Assembly: GCA_023442905.1 (NCBI GenBank)
Contig: JAEZWY010000099.1
Coordinates: 1-22,389 of the forward strand
Length of the DNA stretch: 22,389 bases
DNA from: Bacillota bacterium
GTDB lineage: Bacteria > Bacillota > Bacilli > Lactobacillales > Aerococcaceae
Direction of reading: 5' to 3'
Within the stretch, counting starts at the first letter, position 1, and each line of letters opens with the position of its first letter. The notes beneath the pieces are model-generated. The model saw only the letters and a program-made list of their open reading frames with translations. It did not search any database and had not been told where the DNA came from. This document shows positions 1 through 7,471 of the stretch, one piece after another. The translations under genes were made by a program, and so were the position numbers.

Positions 1-1
1 C

Positions 2-1246
2 AATAAATCGTCTTATCGAGACCTTTCAACCAATGTTGTCAACCTTCGAGAAGGTCCTGGAATCACATACGATATTAAGGGACAAATTGAAGGCGAAAAT
101 CCATACCGCATATTAAGCCAAGAAAACAATTGGTACTATGTCTTATTGGACAACAACGAAATCGGTTGGATACCAACTTGGCTAGCAGATAACCAAGATA
201 TTGATGCAACCGACTTTATTGCGACAACATTAAAAGACGAAATGAATATTTATGAAGAAAATACTGATGATGCTACGGTTTTAACTACCACTGATAAGAA
301 TGCGAAATATCAAATTTTGCATCAGGTAGACGGTTGGGCGCAAATTCAACTTGCTGGTGAAATTGGTTGGGTAAGACAATCCGAAATCGATATCACACCA
401 GGAACAATTGCTTACGAAGAAGATACAACCATCACAGAAGAAGAACAATCAACTTATGATGAATTCTTAACGGATTACGATTTTACTGTAACAGCAACAG
501 CAGATGGTGTGAATATCCGAAGTGAAGCTGATAAGGATTCTGATATATTAGCCAAAGGTGCACTAAATGAGCAGTTTGCATACCTTGGTCAAGAGAATGA
601 GTACTATCATGTACGTTCAGTAGATGGTACTGAAGGCTATATCGTCAACTGGTTATCTGAAAGTGACTCTACTGCTATGGCTGATGCTGCAAAAGCGGCT
701 GTGTCAACTAGTAGTTTAGCTGGCAGAACAATTGTTTTAGATCCTGGACATGGAGGAATTGATCCAGGTGCAGTAACAGATGGTCTATATGAAAAAGAAG
801 TTACACTACAAACAGCTCTTACCGTTAAAGAACGACTTGAAGCAGCCGGTGTAAACGTCATTATGACCCGAGATGACGATTCAGATGTTCCTTTATCTGA
901 TATCCCTTATACCGCCAACCAGGCTAATGCTGACTTGATGATTTCTTTCCACTATGATGCCATTGAAACGACAGGTGCATCGGGCACTACCGTATACCAT
1001 TACGGTGATAACTCTATTCCGGTCGCCCAAGCAATTCAAGGACAGTTAATGGAACAATCTGAATTAGAGTCTAATGGTGTTAAATTCGGTGACTTCCAAG
1101 TTATCCGTGATCTATCTGGAGAAGGTGTCCTAATTGAACTTGGTTATATGTCTACACCTAGTGATGTAGCTGTATTTAGTCAAGAAGACTACTGGAACCA
1201 AGTCGCTGATTCAATTTATAATGCATTAACTATTTACTATCAATAA
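2..1246 (+). CDS. N-acetylmuramoyl-L-alanine amidase with SH3 repeats, 5'-truncated by window edge
   Basis: This is a zinc peptidoglycan amidase of the Amidase_3 family, which cleaves the bond between MurNAc and L-alanine in the cell wall. The reading frame is open from position 2, so the true start and any signal peptide lie outside the window; the TTG at 146 is internal. Three SH3-like repeats come first: about 35-180 (motif VNLREGPG), 240-390 and 485-655 (motif VNIRSEAD), expected to bind wall polymer. The catalytic domain runs from about 725 to the end. It shows DPGHGG (zinc His at 749-751), a YEKEV glutamate, SFHYDA (second zinc His; most relatives have SIHAN or similar) and LIELGYMS with the catalytic Glu. 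The C-terminus is complete. It converges with the dtd-relA cluster and shares its terminator. Whether it acts in autolysis, separation or prophage-like lysis cannot be told from the part seen. Confidence 0.93.
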   Translation, partial: NKSSYRDLSTNVVNLREGPGITYDIKGQIEGENPYRILSQENNWYYVLLDNNEIGWIPTWLADNQDIDATDFIATTLKDEMNIYEENTDDATVLTTTDKNAKYQILHQVDGWAQIQLAGEIGWVRQSEIDITPGTIAYEEDTTITEEEQSTYDEFLTDYDFTVTATADGVNIRSEADKDSDILAKGALNEQFAYLGQENEYYHVRSVDGTEGYIVNWLSESDSTAMADAAKAAVSTSSLAGRTIVLDPGHGGIDPGAVTDGLYEKEVTLQTALTVKERLEAAGVNVIMTRDDDSDVPLSDIPYTANQANADLMISFHYDAIETTGASGTTVYHYGDNSIPVAQAIQGQLMEQSELESNGVKFGDFQVIRDLSGEGVLIELGYMSTPSDVAVFSQEDYWNQVADSIYNALTIYYQ

Positions 1247-1263
1247 TTGATATGGACATAATC

Positions 1264-1305
1264 AAAAATACCGAGTTCTGGACTTCCCAGAACTCGGTAT
1301 TTTTT
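1264..1305. terminator. Bidirectional intrinsic terminator between amidase and dtd
   Basis: A perfect hairpin has arms AATACCGAGTTCTGG at 1267-1281 and its complement at 1287-1301 around a five-base loop. A-tracts on the left and T-tracts on the right extend the stem, so either strand gives a GC stem followed by a U-run. It sits between the convergent stops at 1246 (+) and 1310 (-) and should end both transcripts. Confidence 0.93.
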
Positions 1306-1309
1306 CATT

Positions 1310-1759
1310 TTATGCTTCTTCTGAATCTAAGATAATCGTCACAGGACCATCATTAATAAGAGAGACCTGCATATCAGCACCAAATTCACCTTCAGCAACT
1401 TTTAAACCAAAATCTTCACGCAAGGTTTCATTCAATAACTGATAGATCTTATTGCCGTGGTCAGGTTTTGCTGCATCGATAAAAGATGGTCGATTACCTT
1501 TTTTTGTTCGAGCATAGAGCGTGAACTGAGAAATAGATAAAATTTCTCCGGAAACTTGGTTAATATTTAGATTCAACTTACCATCCTCATCAGCAAAAAT
1601 ACGCATATTTGCGATTTTTCTAGCCATATAAGCAACGGTTTCCGCTGAATCATTATCGTGAACACCGACTAAAAGTGCAAATCCTTTATCAATTTTACCA
1701 ATTATCTTACCCTCAATCGCCACATTAGCTTGGCTAACTCTTTGTACGACAATCCGCAT
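1310..1759 (-). CDS. dtd: D-aminoacyl-tRNA deacylase
   Basis: This enzyme hydrolyses D-amino acids (and mis-charged glycine) from tRNA, clearing mis-acylated tRNAs in the cytoplasm. The 149-residue product has the full family length. It starts MRIVVQRVSQANV and carries the two hallmark motifs that form the cross-subunit active site of the dimer: SQFTLYA near residue 78 and NDGPVTI near residue 137. The KKGNRPSF segment between them is also typical. A GGAGGT ribosome site lies just before the ATG. It begins 36 bases after the relA stop on the same strand, the usual relA-dtd arrangement of Firmicutes, so the two are probably co-transcribed and end at the hairpin at 1264-1305. Confidence 0.96.
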   Translation of the reverse strand: MRIVVQRVSQANVAIEGKIIGKIDKGFALLVGVHDNDSAETVAYMARKIANMRIFADEDGKLNLNINQVSGEILSISQFTLYARTKKGNRPSFIDAAKPDHGNKIYQLLNETLREDFGLKVAEGEFGADMQVSLINDGPVTIILDSEEA

Positions 1760-1795
1760 TCAAAACCTCCATAAAATCTATAATTACATCATTTT

Positions 1796-4051
1796 TTATT
1801 CTTTTGCACGCGCAACTGAATAAACATCCGGAATATTCTTTACCCGATCGATTACCTTATCCAATTGATTAACATTTTGAATAACAAAACGCAATCTCAC
1901 TTTGACAGAGTTATCATCATGATTAACATTACCATTGATATTGGTTACTGATCCTGCTATTGGGGTGATAACTTGTAAAACTTCATTTAAGAAACCAGAC
2001 CGGTCTTCCCCTTCAACCACAATTTCCACTTCATATTGGTTATCCACGTTTTTACTTGCGTCTTCCCATTCAACTGGAATTAAGCGATCTTTTTCATCTT
2101 CAGAAACTTGTACATTTTTACAATCTCTGCGATGTACGGAAACGCCTCTACCTTTAGTAATGTAGCCAACAATGTCATCACCAGGTACCGGATTGCAACA
2201 GTGCGCTAATCGGACAAGTAATGAATCTAAACCTTCAACAATTACTCCTGAACTTGATTTAGATTCCTTTCGTCGTACGTGACTAGATTGCTTTTGTGAT
2301 TTGCTTAGTTTCTTCTGTTCGCCACTTTCTTTTAAGGTTTCTTCAACCGATTCCCGATTCTTCTCTGCAGCTCTTAATCGTCTTTCTCGCTCAGTTAATC
2401 GGTTGGCTACTGCAGTTGAAGATAGCTCACCGAATCCAATCGCTGCGAATAGATCTTCTTCAGTTGAAAAATTAAAACGGTCTAGTGTTTTATTGATATC
2501 ATCTTTCTTGTAAACTTCTTTAAGCTTAAAACCAAGGTTTTCAAGTGTTTCTTCAAGGGCATGTCGACCTTGTTCCATTGCTTGGTCCCGATCTTGTAAT
2601 TTAAAGAAACGTTTGATTCTATTGCGGGCACGTGATGTTTTTACAAGGTTAACCCAATCACGTGACGGGCCTGCAGAATTAGGAGACGTTAAAATTTCAA
2701 CAATATCGCCATTTTTCAATTGGTAATTTAAAGGTTCAATCTTACCATTTACTTTGGCTCCGATTGTTTTATTACCCACCTCAGAGTGAATAGAATAAGC
2801 AAAGTCTAACGGATATGAGCCAGCAGGTAATTCAGTTACATCGCCTGTTGGGGTAAATACATAGACATTGTCTTGGAAAATATCCTCTTTTACACTTTCC
2901 ATAAAGTCCGTCGCATCTTTAGACTCATCCTGTAATTCTGCAATTTGATTAAACCAGTCCAGTTGAGCATCTAAAGGAGATGCTTCTACCTTGTCATGGT
3001 TCCCCATTTTATATGCCCAGTGTGCAGCCACCCCATACTCAGCCACCTCATGCATTTCATAAGTTCTGATTTGTACTTCTACAGGACTTGGCTGATTACC
3101 AACAACCGTTGTATGAATAGATTGATACATGTTCGCCTTAGGCATGGCAATATAATCTTTAAAACGCCCTGGCAATGGTTTCCAGTTGGTGTGCACAATC
3201 CCAAGCACTGCATAGCAATCTCGGACTGATTCCACTAAAACACGAATAGCTTGTAAATCAAAAATTTGGTCAAATTCTTTATCTTGGTCTTTCATTTTGC
3301 GATAAATAGAATAAATGTGTTTAGGACGACCGTAGATTTCAAACTTACCTGTAATAGCTCCTTCGACCTGACTCTCTAATTCATCAATTGTTGTTTGAAT
3401 AAATTCAGCTCGCTCATCACGTTTAGAATCCACCAATTGGACAATTGAATAGTAAGATTCTGGGTCCATATAGCGTAAAGCTGTATCTTCAAGTTCCCAT
3501 TTAATCTGATTCATACCTAAACGATCAGCTAGTGGTGCATATATTTCTAATGTTTCTGTCGAAATAATGACTTGTTTTTCTGGTCTATGCCATTTTAAGG
3601 TCCGCATATTATGTAAGCGATCGGCTAACTTCACCATAATTACCCGTAAATCATTGGCCATAGCTAACAACATTTTACGGTGGTTTTCTGCTAATTGTTC
3701 TTCATGCGACTTATATTTAAACTTACCTAATTTAGTCACGCCATCAACTAGGGTAGCAATTGTTGGAGAAAAGAAGTAGGCAATATCATCTAAGGAAATC
3801 CCAGTATCTTCTACAACATCATGCAAGAACCCCGTGATTACAGTATCTGGATCCATTTTCAATTCAGCAAGAATACTCGCTACTTGAACTGGATGGACAA
3901 AGTAAGGTTCGCCTGATTTTCTGATTTGCTCAATATGCGCGCGTTCTGCAAAATCGGCAGCTTTTTGGACATAGTCAACTTTCGCTTCAGACATATATGT
4001 TGCACATAAAGCCAATACTTCTGCTTTTGTATAATTCTTTTTATTCGGCAT
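1796..4051 (-). CDS. relA: Bifunctional (p)ppGpp synthetase/hydrolase of the RSH family
   Basis: This is a long RelA/SpoT homologue of 751 residues that makes and degrades the stringent-response alarmone (p)ppGpp at the ribosome. The HD hydrolase domain covers about residues 25-180, with H53, the HD pair H77-D78 followed by VVEDT, and D144 in KLADRLHNMR. The synthetase domain lies at about 240-350, with GRPKHIYSIYRKM, the RFKD motif at 296-299 and EVQIRT. RFKD and an intact HD box are the pattern of bifunctional enzymes. A TGS domain (about 395-455), a basic Ser/Lys-rich linker (about 575-605), a conserved-cysteine segment (LAHCCNPVPGD) and a C-terminal ACT domain (about 675-751) follow. The ATG has AGGTGG upstream. 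It lies 84 bases after rsmE and directly before dtd. Confidence 0.97.
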   Translation of the reverse strand: MPNKKNYTKAEVLALCATYMSEAKVDYVQKAADFAERAHIEQIRKSGEPYFVHPVQVASILAELKMDPDTVITGFLHDVVEDTGISLDDIAYFFSPTIATLVDGVTKLGKFKYKSHEEQLAENHRKMLLAMANDLRVIMVKLADRLHNMRTLKWHRPEKQVIISTETLEIYAPLADRLGMNQIKWELEDTALRYMDPESYYSIVQLVDSKRDERAEFIQTTIDELESQVEGAITGKFEIYGRPKHIYSIYRKMKDQDKEFDQIFDLQAIRVLVESVRDCYAVLGIVHTNWKPLPGRFKDYIAMPKANMYQSIHTTVVGNQPSPVEVQIRTYEMHEVAEYGVAAHWAYKMGNHDKVEASPLDAQLDWFNQIAELQDESKDATDFMESVKEDIFQDNVYVFTPTGDVTELPAGSYPLDFAYSIHSEVGNKTIGAKVNGKIEPLNYQLKNGDIVEILTSPNSAGPSRDWVNLVKTSRARNRIKRFFKLQDRDQAMEQGRHALEETLENLGFKLKEVYKKDDINKTLDRFNFSTEEDLFAAIGFGELSSTAVANRLTERERRLRAAEKNRESVEETLKESGEQKKLSKSQKQSSHVRRKESKSSSGVIVEGLDSLLVRLAHCCNPVPGDDIVGYITKGRGVSVHRRDCKNVQVSEDEKDRLIPVEWEDASKNVDNQYEVEIVVEGEDRSGFLNEVLQVITPIAGSVTNINGNVNHDDNSVKVRLRFVIQNVNQLDKVIDRVKNIPDVYSVARAKE

Positions 4052-4096
4052 GTTACCACCTACTTTCCTAGATTATGTGTATTGTATATAATTACT

Positions 4097-4105
4097 ATTT
4101 TACCA
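4097..4105 (-). promoter_or_regulatory. Possible extended -10 promoter for relA-dtd
   Basis: In the 84-base rsmE-relA gap the minus strand reads TGGTAAAAT, an extended -10 element (TG, one base, TAAAAT), 45 bases before the relA start. No good -35 box is seen. It would let relA-dtd be expressed apart from the upstream prmA-rsmE genes. Confidence 0.4.
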
Positions 4106-4135
4106 CATAAATGGCTTATAAACCCTATCAAACCC

Positions 4136-4903
4136 CTATTTATTACCCAATAACTCTGTAGCAAAAGACAGGGTTGACAATAAATATAGAGGTGCAGTTT
4201 CTGTTCGTAAAATTCTAGGGCCTAATCCACATAAGTGGACATGATCAAATCCGTCAGTAAGATTGGTAATTTCATCTGGATGAATCCCACCTTCTGGGCC
4301 AGTAACAAAGGCAATCTTGTTTGCAGGTTTAAGTGTGGCATAAGTCTGGGCTAAAATACTTTTCTCACCGGCTTTTGCGACTTCTTCGTAGGCAATGCAA
4401 ACCTGATTAAAGTCAGAAAGCCGGTTTTTTACCATATTCACACTATGAAGATCTTCAATTATGGGTACAAAGGTCCGATGAGATTGCTCGGCCGCTTCCT
4501 TTGCAATTTTCTTCAGACGATCTATTTTTTTGCTAGCCTTTTTTTGATCCCATTTGGTCACAGAATATCGCATTGAAACTGGTATTATTTGTCGAGCACC
4601 TAACTCAGTTGCTTTCTGTACAATTAATTCAAGTTTATCTCCTTTTGGTAGTCCAACAAAGAGTGTAGTATCAATTGGGATTTCTTTATTTTCTACTCGG
4701 GACTCAACTAAGCGAAGAATAGCTTTTTTCCCTTCATCGGCAATAAGTTCACCGATAAATACCTGTTCAGTTTTAGTGACAAGGATCACTTGGTCGCCTA
4801 TCTGCATCCGCATGACATTTAACATATGGTGCGTCGCTTCTTTGTCCATCTCAATTCGTTCATCTACTTGTGCAGTTTCGTTATCGATAAAGTATCTTTG
4901 CAT
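4136..4903 (-). CDS. rsmE: 16S rRNA (uracil1498-N3)-methyltransferase
   Basis: This is a SPOUT-class methyltransferase that uses SAM to methylate N3 of U1498 in 16S rRNA of the 30S subunit. The 255-residue length is normal. An N-terminal PUA-like RNA-binding part (about 1-70, with EATHHMLNVMRM near 22-33) is followed by the knotted SPOUT domain. The SAM-binding knot motifs are GPEGG at 202-206 and LGPRILRTETAP at 227-238, both intact. The ATG follows the prmA stop codon by a single base, and its AAAGGA ribosome site lies inside the end of prmA, so translation is probably coupled. The prmA-rsmE pairing is common in Firmicutes. Confidence 0.96.
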   Translation of the reverse strand: MQRYFIDNETAQVDERIEMDKEATHHMLNVMRMQIGDQVILVTKTEQVFIGELIADEGKKAILRLVESRVENKEIPIDTTLFVGLPKGDKLELIVQKATELGARQIIPVSMRYSVTKWDQKKASKKIDRLKKIAKEAAEQSHRTFVPIIEDLHSVNMVKNRLSDFNQVCIAYEEVAKAGEKSILAQTYATLKPANKIAFVTGPEGGIHPDEITNLTDGFDHVHLCGLGPRILRTETAPLYLLSTLSFATELLGNK

Positions 4904-4904
4904 A

Positions 4905-5864
4905 TTATTCTTGTCCTTTGTGGGCTAAAATACCGTACCACTCACCCATATTCATAATGATGTCTACAGTAAAATCGTTATCGGCTAATAACTTTAGCAT
5001 GTCCTCTTTTTTATCTTGAAAAATACCGGATAAGATCAATTGTCCATTCATTTTCAAGTTGTTATATGCCTGCGGAATAAGTGGTTCAAGAATTTCAAAC
5101 AATATATTCGCTGTAATAATATCTACTTGGGTATGAATGTCATTAAGAATGTTGTTTTGTGCAACTTTAATAGCATCTTCTACGTCATTTAATGCAAAAT
5201 TATTGCGTGTGATATCTAAAATAGACCCATCATAATCATAGGCCTCAACTTTGTTTGCCCCCAATTTTTTGGCAGCAATAGCTAATACACCTGACCCAGT
5301 TCCAACATCAATAACATCTTCACCACCAGCCATAGCAATTTCTAATAAACGTAAGGCAAGTTTGGTTGTTTCATGAGAACCAGTACCAAAAGCCATGCCG
5401 GGATCTAAAAATAGTGTGGTCTTTTTGGGATCCATTGGTTGATCATCTTTTTCCCAAATAGGTACAATATCCATAAAACGAGACACGTGAATTGGTTCAT
5501 AGTAAGCTTGCCAAGCCGTCTCCCAATCATTATCCTCTAACGGACTGTAACGAATGTCGTGAATAACAATTTGTTGGTCAGCTGCTAGTTCTTGATTGTA
5601 GTTCGCTTGGTACTTTTTGATCTCAATGATTATATCTTCAATATTTTTATCAGCTGAGAAATAACCTAGCACAACCGGATTATTTTCGTATGTACCCGGT
5701 GCTGGCTGATCATTTTTAACAGAACCGAAACCATCATCAGTCCAATCAATATAGTCTTGCTCATCTTTAATAGATACACCTGCTGAATCAAGTCCCCACA
5801 GGATTTCTGTTAGCAAGTTTTCACTTTTATTATCAGTTTCAATTGTTAATTCATACCATGTCAT
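4905..5864 (-). CDS. prmA: Ribosomal protein L11 methyltransferase
   Basis: This SAM-dependent enzyme trimethylates lysines of ribosomal protein L11. The start is set at the ATG at 5864 (319 residues, MTWYELTIET): the AGGAG ribosome site directly abuts an upstream ATG at 5873, whereas it is nine bases from 5864, and the family typically starts at this point. An N-terminal ferredoxin-like substrate-binding region is followed by the Rossmann methyltransferase domain with DPGMAFGTGSHETT near residues 155-167, SAM motif I VIDVGTGSGVLAIAA near 184-198 and TANILFEIL further on. The gene overlaps the upstream DUF3013-like gene by 14 bases and runs into rsmE with a one-base gap, so all three look like one transcript. 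Confidence 0.96.
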   Translation of the reverse strand: MTWYELTIETDNKSENLLTEILWGLDSAGVSIKDEQDYIDWTDDGFGSVKNDQPAPGTYENNPVVLGYFSADKNIEDIIIEIKKYQANYNQELAADQQIVIHDIRYSPLEDNDWETAWQAYYEPIHVSRFMDIVPIWEKDDQPMDPKKTTLFLDPGMAFGTGSHETTKLALRLLEIAMAGGEDVIDVGTGSGVLAIAAKKLGANKVEAYDYDGSILDITRNNFALNDVEDAIKVAQNNILNDIHTQVDIITANILFEILEPLIPQAYNNLKMNGQLILSGIFQDKKEDMLKLLADNDFTVDIIMNMGEWYGILAHKGQE

Positions 5865-6342
5865 TCGTATCATCTCCTAAATATAATAAGGTGTCATCAT
5901 AACGACCGATCATTCTTCTAGTAGCGATCATTTGATCGATTTCCTCAGTAGGCCATTGCATATCCACCGTCATTCTCTCACCAGTAATGAGTTCTTTAAT
6001 TTGTAAACGCGCTTCATATAATAAATGGCTAATTTCCTGCGCTAGTATTTCAAGATGACCCTTTTGGAAGTGTTGCGTGTCTTTGGGTTGAATAATAAAG
6101 ATCTCGCTCTCACTTTCATTCTCTTGGTAATCAATTGTGAAAATAAATTTCAACTCCAAATAATCAATGCCATCTAATGGGTGATTATGTTTATCTAAAA
6201 ATGTAATATCTTCACTCGCTACCACCGGCAGATACGTTTGTAAAACCACCTGCTTGGCTACCGACACATAGGATAGACGCCACGGAAGGTCAATATGACT
6301 ATTTTGCAAAGCTTCTTCAAGAAAAGAGTATACGGTTTGCAT
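5851..6342 (-). CDS. DUF3013 family protein of unknown function
   Basis: This 163-residue soluble, acidic protein has no signal peptide, membrane segment or recognisable catalytic motif. From its length, general character and place directly before prmA I assign it to DUF3013, a small Lactobacillales family of unknown function; this is from memory and not checked. It begins MQTVYSFLEEALQ and contains alternating hydrophobic strands (LELKFIFTIDY) followed by an amphipathic helix region (LEILAQEISHLLYEARLQI). The ribosome site (TAGGGA) is mediocre. The last 14 bases overlap the chosen prmA start, which suggests translational coupling and a role linked to ribosome modification, but no function can be stated. 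Confidence 0.75.
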   Translation of the reverse strand: MQTVYSFLEEALQNSHIDLPWRLSYVSVAKQVVLQTYLPVVASEDITFLDKHNHPLDGIDYLELKFIFTIDYQENESESEIFIIQPKDTQHFQKGHLEILAQEISHLLYEARLQIKELITGERMTVDMQWPTEEIDQMIATRRMIGRYDDTLLYLGDDTNDMV

Positions 6343-6374
6343 CTTCTGGTTCCCTACTTTCGTCTTTTTTATTT

Positions 6375-6380
6375 ATTATA
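6375..6380 (-). promoter_or_regulatory. Candidate -10 box for the DUF3013-prmA-rsmE transcript
   Basis: The minus strand of the 212-base divergent gap before gpsB contains TATAAT 33 bases upstream of the DUF3013-like start. No convincing -35 box stands 16-18 bases away, so this is a weak call based mainly on position. Confidence 0.35.
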
Positions 6381-6489
6381 ATATACCCACATAAAAATAA
6401 CTACCGAGTCAGTGTTCGCTAGATCTTTTAAACGATAAAGACCTATTATTGAATTTGATAGAATCTTAAACTATTATTATATTACATTT

Positions 6490-6518
6490 ATTACAAATAA
6501 TGAAAGCTGTGCTATAAT
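6490..6518 (+). promoter_or_regulatory. Sigma-A promoter of gpsB
   Basis: ATTACA at 6490-6495 (four of six matches to the -35 consensus) is 17 bases from a perfect TATAAT at 6513-6518, which is preceded by TGC as an extended -10. The predicted start near 6525 gives a short leader before the GAGGTG ribosome site and ATG at 6555. Confidence 0.8.
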
Positions 6519-6554
6519 AGAGGTTAGAAATATAAATGATGAGGTGTTATTTAA

Positions 6555-6956
6555 ATGGCCGATCGTAACTTGACGACAAAAGATATTTTACAGAAAGAAT
6601 TTAAACCTGCCCTTCGTGGTTTCAACACGGAAGAAGTAGACGAATTCTTAGATTTGATTATTCGTGACTATGAGTCATATGAAAAAGAAATTGCCTCACT
6701 TAAAAATGAGTTAGAACGTGTTAAACATTCAGCTGGTTCAAGCGACAGTAGCCGTGCATCTACAAATCAACGTTCAAAATCAACCTCAGTACCCCAAACA
6801 AAAGGTACGACCAATTATGATATTTTACGTCGCTTGTCTAAATTAGAAAAAGCTGTTTTCGGTGGCCAAAACGCTAAAGTCGATCAGACACCGGATACTA
6901 GTGATGATAACGATGAGGATGCAAAAGATCATACAATTATTTTTGAAAATAACTAG
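6555..6956 (+). CDS. gpsB: Cell division regulator GpsB (DivIVA-like)
   Basis: GpsB is a small coiled-coil adaptor that links septal and peripheral wall synthesis by binding penicillin-binding proteins at the inner face of the membrane. The 133-residue product has the DivIVA-like N-terminal domain: LTTKDILQKEFKPALRGFNTEE at 6-27 and VDEFLDLIIRDYESYEKEI at 28-46, followed by a short coiled coil. A Ser/Thr/Lys-rich linker (about 60-88) leads to the C-terminal hexamerisation helix NYDILRRLSKLEKAVFG, then an acidic tail of about 20 residues ending in DHTIIFENN. The tail is longer than I remember for most relatives. Its position directly before rnpB matches the ypsB/gpsB-rnpB-ypsC order of other Firmicutes. 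Confidence 0.95.
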   Translation: MADRNLTTKDILQKEFKPALRGFNTEEVDEFLDLIIRDYESYEKEIASLKNELERVKHSAGSSDSSRASTNQRSKSTSVPQTKGTTNYDILRRLSKLEKAVFGGQNAKVDQTPDTSDDNDEDAKDHTIIFENN

Positions 6957-6973
6957 TATAATACATGATTTCG

Positions 6974-6982
6974 TGTTATCAT
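6974..6982 (+). promoter_or_regulatory. Extended -10 promoter of rnpB
   Basis: TGTTATCAT (TG, one base, TATCAT) begins 17 bases after the gpsB stop. Transcription would start about seven bases downstream, near 6989, exactly where the first base of the RNase P RNA P1 helix lies. No clear -35 box is seen, as is common for extended -10 promoters. Confidence 0.6.
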
Positions 6983-6988
6983 TAGGAG

Positions 6989-7370
6989 TTGTAAATTTCA
7001 GGTAATCGCGGGTATATCCATATACCTGAGGAAAGTCCATGCTCGCACAAGCTGCAACGCTTGTAGTGTTCGTGTTTAGCGAAAAAATAAGCTAAAGCAT
7101 TAATTTGACGGCAACTGAACCCACTAAGGTCATTTGGCTATGTGCAAGTACGTTTGAAAGTGCCACAGAGACGAGTCAACTATGAAAGTAGTTGAATGGA
7201 ACGCGGTAAACCCCTCGAGCGAGCAACCCAAACATTGGTAGGGGCGCTCTTTGACTGGAAATAAACGGAATAAGAGACTAAATTATTTAGTAGACAGATG
7301 ATTACCGAACCGGTATTAAACCTGTGATATCGGGGAACAGAACATGGCTTATCGAAATTTACAAACAGGC
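6989..7370 (+). ncRNA. rnpB: RNase P RNA, Bacillus (type B) class
   Basis: This is the catalytic RNA of ribonuclease P, which removes the 5' leader from pre-tRNAs. The invariant elements are present: GAGGAAAGTCCATGCTC near 7028 (P4 5' strand region), ACAGAGACGA near 7164, GGAACGCGGTAAACCCC near 7198 followed by TCGAGCGAGCAACCC, and ACAGAACATGGCTTAT near 7337 (P4 3' strand). The ends are set by the terminal P1 helix: TTGTAAATTTC at 6989-6999 pairs perfectly with GAAATTTACAA at 7354-7364. The length of about 380 bases, and its place between gpsB and ypsC, fit the Firmicute type. Apparent open frames on either strand here are not genes. Confidence 0.97.
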
Positions 7371-7401
7371 AAAAGGTTGGATTCTTTTCCAACCTTTTTT
7401 T
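7371..7401 (+). terminator. Intrinsic terminator of rnpB
   Basis: AAAGGTTGG at 7372-7380 pairs with CCAACCTTT at 7389-7397 around an eight-base loop, followed by an unbroken T-run to 7401. It starts a few bases after the P1 helix of RNase P RNA. Confidence 0.93.
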
Positions 7402-7416
7402 ATTGAGATGAATTCG

Positions 7417-7425
7417 TGGTAAACT
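7417..7425 (+). promoter_or_regulatory. Possible extended -10 promoter of ypsC
   Basis: TGGTAAACT (TG, one base, TAAACT) lies between the rnpB terminator and the ypsC start. Because the terminator separates the genes, a promoter is expected here. The -35 position falls in the T-run, so the match is weak. Confidence 0.35.
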
Positions 7426-7471
7426 AGCTTTGAAGAAGAAATAGAGAGTAACCACCCAAAAGGAGTACATT

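Noticed and set aside
5865..5873. Upstream ATG of prmA at 5873
   Set aside because: AGGAG touches this ATG with no spacing, so ribosomes should use the ATG at 5864.
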